Source: Micropterus salmoides (taxonomy: Eukaryota > Chordata > Actinopteri > Centrarchiformes > Centrarchidae). Taken from it: a stretch of 64,000 bases of DNA. The position numbers and the translations under genes were made by a program. The stretch's first letter is position 1. Every line of letters begins with the position of its first letter. Under the pieces are notes generated by a model, which had not been told where the DNA came from, did not search any database, and saw nothing but the letters and a program-made list of their open reading frames with translations. Positions 44,730 to 56,600 of the stretch are shown one piece after another. Location: contig NW_024040707.1 in the NCBI RefSeq assembly GCF_014851395.1, forward strand, positions 3,780,349-3,844,348, read 5' to 3'.

Positions 44730-46669
44730 CAATCTTTACCTACTAACTTCAATAATTTCTTCATCTAAACCATCGACCTGCCTCTTAGACCCCATCCCGA
44801 CTAGGTTGCTTAAAGATGTTTTACCCTTAGTCAGCACTTCTATACTAGATATGATCAATCTATCTTTATCAACAGGCTATGTACCACAGTACTTTAAAGT
44901 AGCTGTAATTAAACCTCTTCTGAAAAAGCCCAAACTTGATCCGGATGTTTTAGCCAACTATAGACCTATATCTAACCTTCCATTTCTCTCTAAGGTTCTG
45001 GAGAAAGCAGTTGCTAAACAGCTGTGTGACTTTCTACAGAGCAATAGTTTATTTGAGGATTTTCAGTCAGGATTTAGAGCTCATCATAGCACAGAGACAG
45101 CACTGGTGAAAATTACTAACAACCTCCTTATTGCATCAGACAAAGGACTTGTCTCTGTACTGGTTTTATTAGATCTTAGTGCTGCATTTGATACCATTGA
45201 CCATCAGATCCTATTGCAGAGACTGGAATATTTCATTGGCATTAAAGGAACCGCTCTAAGCTGGTTTAAGTCCTATTTATCAGATCGATTTCAGTTTGTA
45301 CATGTTAACGATGAGTCCTCCATGCATGCCAAAGTTAGTCATGGAGTTCCTCAAGGATCTGTCCTCGGACCAATCCTCTTCATTTTATATATGCTTCCCT
45401 TAGGCAATATTATCAGGAAACATTCCATAAACTTTCATTGTTATGCAGATGATACTCAGTTATATCTGTAAGAGTTAATGTAAGAGAAGTTAAGTTAATT
45501 CACATTTTTGAGGAAATTTACTAAAAATATATTTACAGTGTGTATTCAGTTCACGGCATTTTTTATTTGTATCACAGTTGGTATCTAAATCATTACATTT
45601 GAATCTGTGAATCAGCTACGATATTAAGCAGAATCTACCTCTGTGTTTTCCTTGCATTTACTTCAGTCTAACTCCTGCTAGCTCCTGATTGGTTAGTTCG
45701 GTCATGTGAGAGGGAGGACGAGGAAGTGTTGTTGTTGTGACGAGGTGTGAAAAGTAAAGTGCTGCGTAAGAAAGTTATCCGTCTCCATCCTGTTGTTTTT
45801 CTCATAAAGAGTGTTCCAACCACCTAACATCGAACCCCCACGTTACATATCTATCAATCAAACCAGATGAAACTCATCAGTTAGCTAAACTTCAAATGTG
45901 CCTTCAGGATGTTAAAACTTGGATGACCTGTAATTTTCTAATGTTAAACTCAGATAAAACTGAAGTTATTGCTCTGGGGCCTAAGCACCTCCGTGACGCA
46001 TTATCTAAAGATATAGTTTCCCTGGATGGCATCGCCTTGGCCTCCAGCACCACTGTGAGGAATCTTGGAGTTATCTTTGATCAGGACATGTCGTTTAAGT
46101 CTCACATTAAGCAAATTTCAAGGACCGCCTTTTTCCACCTACGTAATATTGCGAAAATCAGGAACATCCTGTCTAAAAATGATGCAGAAAAACTAGTCCA
46201 TGCATTTGTTACTTCTAGGCTGGATTACTGCAATTCCTTATTATCAGGCTGCTCGAAAAAGTCCATTAAGACTCTTCAGCTGATCCAGAATGCTGCAGCA
46301 CGTGTTCTGACAGGAACCAGGAAAAGAGATCACATTTCTCCTGTCTTAGCTTCTTTGCATTGGCTTCCAGTAAAATCCAGAATAGAATTTAAAATCATTC
46401 TTCTTACCTACAAAGCTCTTAATGGTCAGGCACCATCTTATCTTAAAGAGCTCATAGTACCTTACTACCCCACCAGAGCACTGCGATCCCAGAATGCAGG
46501 GTTACGTGTGGTTCCTAGAGTCTCCAAAAGTAGACTAGGAGCCAGAGCATTCAGCTATCAAGCTCCTCTCCTGTGGAACCAGGTTCCAGTTTGGGTTCAG
46601 GAGGCAGACACCATCTCCACATTTAAGAGTAGGCTTAAGACTTTCCTCTTTGATAAAGCTTATAGTTAG
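44730..46669 (+). pseudogene. LINE ORF2 reverse transcriptase, split by an LTR
   Basis: Reads PKLDPDVLANYRPISNLPFL, FEDFQSGFRAHHSTETAL, LLDLSAAFDTIDH, HGVPQGSVLGP and the catalytic YADDTQLYL up to 45466. After the insertion the frame resumes (LAKLQMCLQDVKTWM ... LDYCNSLLSG ... ALNGQAPSYLKEL) to a stop at 46669. Apart from truncation and the insertion, few lesions are visible, indicating a recent copy. Confidence 0.85.
45467..45847 (+). mobile_element. solo LTR (381 bp) inside the LINE, TSD TATC
   Basis: Starts TGTAAGAGTT and ends ACGTTACA, giving TGTAA/TTACA inverted ends, with TATC at 45463-45466 and 45848-45851. Removing it restores exactly the uninterrupted sequence seen in the sister LINE near 63730. 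No coding sequence; size and ends fit a solo LTR of a retrovirus-like (probably Gypsy-type) element. Orientation is uncertain. Confidence 0.75.
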
Positions 46670-47120
46670 GGCTGGCTCAGGTAGACCTGAACCATCCCTT
46701 AGTTATGCTGCTATAGGCCTAGACTGCCGGGGGATTTCCTATGATGCACTGAGCTCCTCTCTCCTCTACTTTCTCTCCCTCTGTATGCAACCTCATCCCA
46801 TTATTGCATGTTACTAACACAACTTCTGCCCTTTCTGGTAGTCTTGTGCTTTCTCTCCTCTCTCCTCCTATCACTTCCTGCAGGTTTTCTGGCTCTGGAG
46901 CTGTGGAGTCTGGATCTGTGGCTGCTGGTCACCTGCTGCCCCCGTGTTCCTGCTCGACACCCTCTGCTGCAACAACTATTGTTACTAGTCCTATTGTTAT
47001 TATAATCAGTAACATTACGACTGTTACCATTAACACTACTATAAATATCTGTACAATTATTAATTTAGTCCATAGCAACCTTTACTGTCTGTACCCCTCT
47101 GTGTGTATATTGTGTAGGCT

Positions 47121-47121
<1 letters not shown>

Positions 47122-47178
<57 letters not shown>
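47122..47178 (+). repeat. (CT)n microsatellite
   Basis: About 28 uninterrupted CT units in the LINE 3' UTR. Confidence 0.95.
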
Positions 47179-47180
<2 letters not shown>

Positions 47181-47481
47181 CTTCACCCCAACCGGTCGAG
47201 GCAGATGGCCGCCCACCCTGAGCCATGGTTCTGCTCGAGGTTTCTGCCTCTTAAAAGGAAGTTTTTCCTTGCCTCTGTCGCCTAGTGCTCTTGGTAAATA
47301 AATCTGTAAATAGCATCATAGAGTACGGTCTAGACCTGCTCTTTTATGAAAAGCGCTGTGAGATAACTGTTGTTGTGATTTGGCGCTATATAAATAAAAT
47401 TGAATTGAATTGAATGAATGTGCAGGAAACCTCAGACCCTGCAGTACAAATATAGATGATGGAGAGGGGAGGAGAGTAGAG

Positions 47482-47482
<1 letters not shown>

Positions 47483-47544
<62 letters not shown>
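47483..47544 (+). repeat. (TG)31 microsatellite, gene B proximal promoter
   Basis: 62 bp of perfect TG repeat about 100 bp upstream of the gene B start codon. Gene A has a shorter, interrupted TG tract at the same place (about 6279-6325). Confidence 0.95.
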
Positions 47545-47546
<2 letters not shown>

Positions 47547-47564
47547 GTGTTTGGAGGAGGGACT

Positions 47565-47645
47565 TCATCATTTAAAGAAGTTAGAAGTTCCTGGTTTGTC
47601 AGTGAAGAAGTCAGAGAGGCAGCAGTAAACCATCAGAGCCTCAAC
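47565..47645 (+). promoter_or_regulatory. conserved proximal 5' flank/UTR of gene B
   Basis: Nearly identical to 6340-6415: TTTAAAGAAGTTAGAAGTTC, AGAGAGGCAGCAGTAAACCA, GCCTCAAC then ATG. No TATA box is evident. Confidence 0.4.
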
Positions 47646-47685
47646 ATGAAAGTCCGTCACACTTTGATCTGCTTCTTCTTCCTCT
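47646..47685 (+). CDS. gene B exon 1, signal peptide
   Basis: MKVRHTLICFFFL, phase-1 donor CTCT|GTGAGT; identical coding sequence to gene A. Confidence 0.8.
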
Positions 47686-50600
47686 GTGAGTATTCACTTT
47701 GGATTTCTGTCTCTCTCTCTTGTTATGTAGTTTTTCTTTATTTTCTTTGTTGGTCAGTAGTGTCACAGTTTCTCATGAGTTAAATATGATGATCAGAGTC
47801 AGGTATGAGGCACTTTAATGGAAACGTTCCCATTTTTTGAAGTCTGTCCTAAAATAGTCCTCGCATAGAATGTGGATTTTACCTCCAGAAGCTCTTTCAA
47901 TGTAAATATGAGCTTGTGAGAATAGTACATATCCTTTAAAATACAGTCCGGTACAAGTTCTTTATTTAACTTCCTCTAATTAAACTGCACATGAGGAAGG
48001 AAAATGAAGGGCATAATCTTACACAATTAGAAGAGAGTTGAATCTCAACATCTGAGAAGCTGGAACCAGCAACTGACAGAGTTTATGTGTTCTGTTGCTT
48101 CAGCCTGACTGTTAGTGGACTTTGTTGTAGCTTCACAAGATTTGAAATAACTTCTGTATGTAGTAGCTTTTACATAAAGATATCACACAAATAGAAACAA
48201 AAGAAATGCATGGATTTAAGAACTGGATAAATAAACATGTATTTACATCACATTAAATCATTTTTCTTAACCTACTGATCACTGTTTACACATCTAACAA
48301 ATCCTGCTAAAGCTCTGATGTAAATACAGTCAGTCAGTTCTGTGTTCTGATAAACGGGAAGAAAGAGTTGAATGTTGAAAGTCTCACTGAACTCTTGTGG
48401 TTTGTGGCTTAAAAACTGACCTGAAAGTTTTAATCTACAATATTTATGTTCATATTTTGTCTGGTTCTCCTTTTTAATACTGATTTCATTATTTCATATT
48501 GTTTTGTTGGGGCTCTGTTACTGTTTGTTCTGCTGTATACTCTGATACAGTTTTCCACTTTGGTAGAAATTAATATTAAATTCTAAATGAATGTTATTAC
48601 TGACATACAAACCTATGTAGTGTGTTTCATCATTGTTTAAACATGTATGGACAAAGATGGCGCCTGTGTTTGGCTTGGCCGCTGCTGCGTCGCATATGTG
48701 TCAACTTTCAGTGTTTGTACTGGTATGTTTTGTTATCATATCAGCCCTAACGTCTAATGATTGTGTCTCGACGCTCGTTGTTGGACATCAGAGAGTCTAT
48801 GGAAGGACTCTTTGATAACTGGGAAAGTTACAAACAAACTTTTCCGCCCCAGGGGCCCTGGTAATCCCAAGAAGAGATCCAGGAGAAGGGTCAACAGAGC
48901 TGGCGTTCACATCAAGATACGGCGACCTTCCTGGATGGGTGTGCTCTGGCCTCAGAGCGGAGAACGAACCCGGTGGTTGCGGCCAGTTTCCCTCCTGGAT
49001 GCGGGTGGAAATGCTCTCCAGCTGCAGCGCCCCCTGGATGTCTCTACCTGTCAGAGGAGAACCTCTTCTGTTCCAGCGACATGCTGATGGGAACGCGGAC
49101 CTGCCACTACCGATGGTTACTGTGCTGTCTGACTAGCAATTGACCACTAGATCACGTGACCGTGTCACCTGTTTACGGTTAGTTCCGTCAGCTGTTGTGG
49201 ATGCTGGCCTGCCGTCATCGTTCCGGTTTGCCTTGCTCAGTGCGCCATTTCTAACAAAACTTTTATTCTTAACAAGCTTTTTTACCAGTGAGAATAATTA
49301 TATATTTTATGTTCTTAACTGAAACGTGGAAAAGGGAAAATGAGTTTGTTCACTTAAATGAGCTCTGTCCTGTCGGCTGCTCTGTTACTGGGACGCCCCG
49401 GAAAGCACGCTGGGGTGGTGGGCTTGCTGTTGTACATCGTGACAGATTCTTATGTAGAGCTAGAAACTCAATCACAGATGCTCAAAGTAGGTGCTTTTAA
49501 CACATTTTACTGTGTGCTAATTTACCGTCCTCCTGGCCCGGCTGGCTCATAGCTGTGTGTTCTTTGACATTAACTTTCCTCTAGATCCTCTGCCCCTGGG
49601 AATTAGGGCCCAAAGGCGGATTATTAATCATGATGCTGCGGAGAGGTTCTCTTCCTTGTTTGACCCATGTTCACTGATGGGATGCAGTGATGCAGATGTT
49701 TTTATCCAGTCTTTTAATAATCGGTGCTTAGCACTTTAGATAAAGTGGCACCAGTTAAAACAAACATTGTCTCCTATAAAAAACCTTGTCTTTGGGTTGA
49801 TTAAACTATCCAGAGTTTTAGGAGAAATTGTAGAAAAGTTGAATGTCTATGGAAATCTTCTAAACTTGAGGTTCATAGGCTTTCTCTGAGAGAACAAAGG
49901 GTTACCTTAAATGAAATGCTAAGAAATGCGAGAACTTGCTTCTTTTCTCAGCTTATATCCTCGAATAAGCAAAATCCTAAAATCTTGCTTGACACCATAA
50001 ATGAAATTGTTTCTCCTTCTGCCCCTCAAGCAATTGTGATCAGACTATAATGAATTCCTTCACTTCTTTGTAAGATCAGAGATTTTAGAACAAACATCTC
50101 ACCATCACTTACACAGAACTCTGCATGTGACCTGTATTCTGCTCATTCTTGGTCGTATTTTAAACCTGTGACATTACAGGACATCACCTCTCTCCTACAT
50201 ACATTGAACCCTTCATCTTGTCCCATGGATGTCTCTACTGTGCTATTTGTACAAGTGTTTGAAACAGTTAAACAGTACTGTTAAGCCTGTACTTAAAAAT
50301 CCCAGTTTGGATCCATTACAACCTAAGAGCTACAGGCAGATATCAAAACTTCCATTCATGTCAAAAATTCTAGAAATGTTGTAGCAGAGCAACTCACCCT
50401 TTTCTTAGAGAATCACAAGCTGTTTGACAAATTCCAGTCTGGTTTCCGTAAAGTGCGTTCCACAGAAACTGCATTACTTAAAGTTTCTGGTGACATTCTG
50501 ATGTCAGCTGACTCTAAGGAATAAACAGTTTTGGTTCTCTTGGACCTTCCATCTGCTTTCGATACTGCTGATCATAATATTATGATAAATAGACTCCATG

Positions 50601-53600
50601 ATCTGGTTGGGATGTCTGGATCAGTTTTAAAATGGTTTTCATCCTACATTTCAGGTAGACGTTTTAGTGTTTGTGTAAATCAGATCATGTCTGAAACTGC
50701 AGGACTGTCGTGTGGGGTACCTCGGGGTTCTGTCTTGGGACCCATCCTGTTCCTTTTGTATATATTTCCTCTCGGACAGATAATTAACCATCGTTCTTAC
50801 TTTTAGAGCCCTGCACGGTCAAGTTCCTCCCTACATCTCAGAGTTTATACAGCTTCATACTCCGACCCGTAGTCTGAGGTCATCAGGTCAGAGGTTGTTA
50901 GTGGTTCCCGACACTCATTTTAAAACCAGAGGGGATCGTTCATTCCAAGCAGTGGCACCTAGGTGCTATACAAATAAACTTTACTTACTTACTTACTTAT
51001 ACTTTTTTATGTCTAACTGTTGTATGAAAAGAGAAAAAGCAAGCAAGAAAGGAGGAAAGAGAAAAGAACAAAAAATACAAAAAAAACATTACAGCAGCAA
51101 AACTACAAAAAATTACACTTTTTATGATCTGGGGGGATTTAGTTACTTTTTATAATTTACATTTGATTGATTGAAATCTTTATTTATACAGGGAAGAATA
51201 AAGGATGATGGCTAAAAGACAGACAGGAAAAATAAAACAGTAACATTCACCTGCAGTACCAGTCTATGATCCTCAGCCACAGACTGGTTGAACTGGGCAG
51301 CTCCCAGTGTGACGTGAAGCAGCAAATGTTGTGATCAGACTGCAGCATCTTACAGGAAGTTCAGACAGTAACTATTGTTGTTCATCTTTTCAACAGCTCT
51401 GCAGGATGGAAACACTGGTCTCACCAATGCCCTGATCCCACCTGTGTTTACAGGAACTGAAGGAGGAGATGTCACAGTTAGATGCGCCTTTTCTTCACCT
51501 AGAAGCTCGATGTTCTTTTGCAAGAGAGAATGTAAACGAGATGACATCCTCATTCACACAACTGGTGTCAGAGATCAGAGAGGCAGATACAGCATCATAT
51601 ATGAGAGAGGAGGAAATGTTTTCGTGAGCATCACACAGCTGACCAAGTCTGACTCAGGACTGTACAGGTGTGGTCTGGACCGATCAAACATCAAGTTTGA
51701 AATCATTGTTGTAGATGGTGAGTTTCTACTAAAAGTCATAAAAATGTTTCTTTCCTGTCTGAAGAAAAGCTTCACTGTTCACTGGTTGATTTACTTTATA
51801 TTTGTATCTCTGTGAACTCTGATTATGTGTTTGTAATGCTCATTTAAAAACAACAGGCTGATAAACTGAATCTGTCACACAAACACACATACTTTTTTAT
51901 ACTTTTCATTTTGACATCAGTGTGAGAGTTTTAACCGTTTGTGCTTCTGAAGTGAATGTTTTCTTAACAGGTTATTTACGAGTATTTTTCATCTGCAATC
52001 ACAGAATATTAATATCACTTTTCCATATGCAAAGATCAATGATCATATTGTGTGCAGAGGCTGAGATTATGATGCTCTGAATCTTTGCTGGAAGAATCCA
52101 AATCAGTCACAGACTGGTAGAACTGGGCAGCTCCCAGTGTAACTGTGGATCACATTTGAAACTGTAATTATTGTGATCAGACTGCATCATGTTAAGTACA
52201 GATAGTAACTATTGATTGTTCATCTTTTCAACAGCACTGCTGGATGGAAGTCCTCCTGAAGTCAAATCCCTCTATACAAGAGCTGGAGGAAATATTGTAG
52301 TTGAATGCTCCTTTACTGTCTCTGGAAGCAGGAGGTACTTCTGCAAGGAAGAATGTGAAGAGAAAGACATTCTTGTTGAAACAACTGGTTACACAGCTGA
52401 GAGAGGCAGATACAGCATCAGATCTCTGACAGATGTATCTGTGTATGTGAGCATCACACAGCTGACCAAGTCTGACTCAGGACGGTACAGGTGTGGTCTG
52501 GACAGACGTTTTTCACCAGATCCCTACCGGGAGTTTGAGATCATTGTCACAGATGGTGAGTTTACACTTAAAGTGAAATGAAAATAACTGAGAATGAAAA
52601 TGTTTGTTCATGTCTCTGCAGGTCTGAAGAAAGTTTTCACTGACAGCTGCTGATGTTTTAAATTTCCATCACTGTGAAAACTTAAAAATGTTCATTTATA
52701 ATTGTTCAGCTGACACACAGACACAGACTTATTTCTCTTACCAGGATTTCTGCATGTTTGGTTGTTTACAGCTCCAAACACTTTAAAACCAAAATCGACT
52801 TTACCGGTCTTTTCAACATCAGACCCATCAGCCTCCACACCAACACAGATTTCTCAGACTAACCAGCAGCCGATTGAGACAGGACCATCTCAAGGTACAT
52901 CTACACACGGTCTGATAGATGAAAGTCCATGACTGATAGCCATGACATGTAATTGTCCTTTCAGCACCTAGCAAAGCCTCTCAACCAGTGACTATGGAGA
53001 AGATCCCAGTCAAAGCTGTAAAACCAGAATGTGTGCATTGTCTCTGTGTAAGTGTGTGTGTTACCGTGTGTAAATACAATAGATCTGCGTGTTTTTGTGT
53101 AAGTACATGAGTTTATTAAAGAGGTGGTATTCTACTCATTTTCAGGTTCAAACTCTTATTTAGAGGTTGTACCAGAACAGGTTTACATGGTTTAATTTTC
53201 AAAAAACACCATATTTTTCTCATACTGCACATTGCTGCAGCTCCTCTTTTCACCCTGTGTGTTGTACGCTCCGCTCTTGAGCTACAGAGTGATGCATCTT
53301 ACTTGTACAAAATCTTTGTTGGGAGTTGCACATGCGCAGTTCCCAGGTAAGGACTACTAGCCAATCAGAAGCAGAGAAGGGCGGGTCGTAAGAAACAAGG
53401 TAGTGTGATCCAAATCAAAGCTGCTTCAGACTGCGACCGTAACCTAGCAGATGGTATAAGTTACTCACAAGTCCACAACCACGCATCATCATTGTTCCAC
53501 ATCTTACCATAGGACTAAATGTTGAACTGTTGCCGGTGTTCTGACAATCTCGGCTGCCTTGCCGAAAAATGCTACCATAGCGCAAATCAATACTCGACTC

Positions 53601-56600
53601 TACTCAGCCCTGCTCCGTTTTCCATTGCAGATAGTACCTAGAGATAGTACGTAGCTTGTCGTTATAGCGACGCCACACACAACTGCCGCAACGTAATGTT
53701 CAATGCGACACACACACCAGCGATCCACACAGCTTTCTCTTTTTTAAGTTAAAACGTTTCAACCTTCCTCAGAATGTAAAGACAGATAAGCGGTATGAAA
53801 ACCTTCCAGCTGTGTTTTCCTCTGCCGTTGTTGCTGCAGCGGTTTGTGTGACGGCGGGATAAGAGGGCTCTGTGAGCGGGCGGCTGGCCGGCCTCACACG
53901 CTCCTCCCCACGGGTCACAGCAGGCTTCCCCCGGCGTCACTTGTAAAGCTCCTCAACTCTGAAAATATTCAAGCACTTTTTTTTTCCACCATCACTTCTC
54001 GTAAAACTGTCAATATTGGAAATCTACACAGCTGATTTCTCACCTCAAAACTTCTCAGAAGTGGATTTAGTGATGAAATTCCATACGAAAACTGTAAAAC
54101 TTTCTGTTGCTGGCCTCTGTCTGGCGCAATGATGATGCAGTGAACAGTGAATATTCTCTGATCAATCAGCAGTCTGTCGTGTTTTCACGTTACATGTTAG
54201 TATCCCTCAGCTCGCTTGGAACCTCCAGCAGGTCCAGGTACAACATTTCTACAATGGAAACCCAAGAAAGGCGAGTCGAGCCAAAGGGCCTCCGCTCAGA
54301 CTACCTTGGTTTGAGGGCGTGCCTGACCCCGCTAGCTGCTTGGCAAGCTTTATGATGTGTTTTCATTGTGACGTCACAAGTAAAGGAAGTGAAGGGCTGG
54401 ATTACAAACGAGCTGTTTTCAAGCAGTTCAGAGCAGAGCTTTCTGTGGGAGGAGGGAACTCCCTTTGGGCTGGACCAGATTTATACATCACACTCCACTT
54501 ATTCCAGATTTGTACAACGGACCAATCGGTGGTCCTTTCTTTTCCTCTCAGTGCTCCAATCACGGCTGAGTGAGAACCTGTGCATGTTACTGTTAGCTTT
54601 TTAGAAAAACTAAACAGACACTCCTCTATGAGAAAATATTGGAATAAAGCTAGTGAAATTGAAGGGATGTGTATGTATGTATGCCAGTCGGAGTTTACGT
54701 CACATAGGCCGTAGCTGAAGCAAGAAGCAAGCTAACGTTAGATGGCCAATGCTGAGCTAAACATGTTTACTAACCAGCGTTCAGCACTTCTTTGTTTGGG
54801 CCTTGTTGTATGAAGTTTTAAAGCCAAAGTTTAGGATGAATGGCTCAGCAGCTGCCAGTGTTTGTTGTCCTCTCTCATGTGTGGCAGCGCGCAGAAGATG
54901 CTACGTGTTACGTAGGCAGGTTATAGGGAACGGAGGGAGGGAATAACGGCAAGCTTATCAGAAGTTTTAAAAAAAATAAACATTCTTTACGAGTCCTGCA
55001 CCTCAAGTCTGAGTCAAATCTGAAATCTTTTGAGGATGCATCTCAAGCAGAGTCTCAAGTCACTGTGTGTGCGACTTAAAGGCCCATTTATTCATCATTC
55101 TGCAATTACACCCCCAAACGCTAGTCTGCAGTAGCGCTACAGCGTCCACTGTGTTGACTTTCGCCGGGCAAGCAGGCTAACTTACGATTTAGCCCTTCGC
55201 TAACGGGAATGGGGGTAAAATTGTATACGTACTGCTGGTATAGCCTTTTCAAATGTTAGCGACTGAGTGGATCACATTCTGATAGTGAAACGAGTCATTT
55301 CGCTCGGGTTGTGACAGTCAGATATATTGATCCACCGTGTTACAGCCGCTGTTTTGGCTGAGAGTAAAAGTTACTTCAAAGCATGGGCTTGGAGGCATTG
55401 CGAGCTACCCAGCCAACCAATCACAGTGCTTACGGTCCGCGTCGCCTCGACGTGTAGTTACATTTTTGAGGAGGTGCACGTCTGCCAGTAACTAATTCTG
55501 TATCTTTCAACAGAGGCTCAGCAATGTCAGCAGAGCTAAATAAAGTGGATGATAACAAAATCTGTTAGTGAGCTGGACTGAATGTTATAAATGAGATTGT
55601 TGCAGTAAGTAACATTACTGTAGTGTGGTGAATGGGTCTCCCACTGTATTGCTGCCATGCGTCGTTCTGTAGCATTATTTTTAGGGCTGGGCACGTTAAC
55701 GCGTTATTATCGCGTTAAAGCATTATTTAATTAACCCCGACAATTTTTTTATCGCACGTTAACGCAGTTTTTTTTTAATTATTATTTTGAAAGTTTGTTG
55801 CTCACTGGCTCTGAATACACATAGTCCTATAGTCAAACCATGACAGTTTCACGGGAACGCACCTTCTTGTCGCTACACCTTGTGCTTGACCACTTCACCT
55901 CACTGTAACAGGAAAACTTGCTACTGAACATACTGTTTCTGCTGCTCCCTGATAAAAGAAAAATGTTTCTGTGATACCTGCTCAGAAACGACCCCAAGAA
56001 AACTGGACTCTAATGCTAACTTGTTTTAACAAGCTAGATAAAATGTAATTCCCTGGCAGTGGCAAATAGCTTTGTTTTAATATTTGATTTGATTACATTA
56101 ATGTTTAAGTTGAGATTTACAAGAAATTTTTTACTGCTACTGTGTAAAGGGAATACTGCTGGAAAAAAGCACCTTATTTGTTTAAAGCGTTTGCAAACCA
56201 CATGTTATTACACTTTTGTGTATATAGCAGTACATTTAAATCAAAAGTGCGCAATACACTACTTTAGAATTCATTATTCAATTTTGCGCATAACAATGCA
56301 ATTAATCGCGATAAATCGCAAGAAAATCATGTGATTAATCGTGATTAAAAATTTTAATTGTTGCCCAGCACTAATTATTTTATAATATGTGGGTCACGTA
56401 AGTAACAGCAACTGAGACGGTGGGTATCAATAAAGCAACAATAAATCTAAATTGAACGTTACAAAGCAAACAGCTGCAGATCCAAGCTAACGTTAGCTGG
56501 CTACTCCTGCCCAGCATCACTATGTGCTAGTAGGAACATGCTTTGTACCGTTACATCCTAACTTGCAGGCTAAAATCAACACTAGGACATCATACCGGTG

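Larger units (their letters stand above)
44718..47413 (+). mobile_element. L2-clade LINE, 5'-truncated, 7-bp TSD, with nested LTR
   Basis: Flanked by ATGAATG (44711-44717 and 47414-47420); the empty site is at about 6231 in copy 1. Reverse transcriptase 44720-45466 then 45852-46669 after a 381-bp nested insertion. The 3' UTR has a long CT tract and ends GGCGCTATATAAATAAAATT plus GAATT repeats. It lies immediately upstream of gene B's promoter region. Close relative of the element at 62046. Confidence 0.9.

Noticed and set aside
46804..47301. Open frame with Ser/Leu-repeat protein
   Set aside because: It is the LINE 3' UTR; the repetitive stretch is the (CT)n microsatellite read in frame.
47386..47628. 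Frames rich in Cys-Val or Thr-His repeats
   Set aside because: They are translations of the (TG)31 tract.
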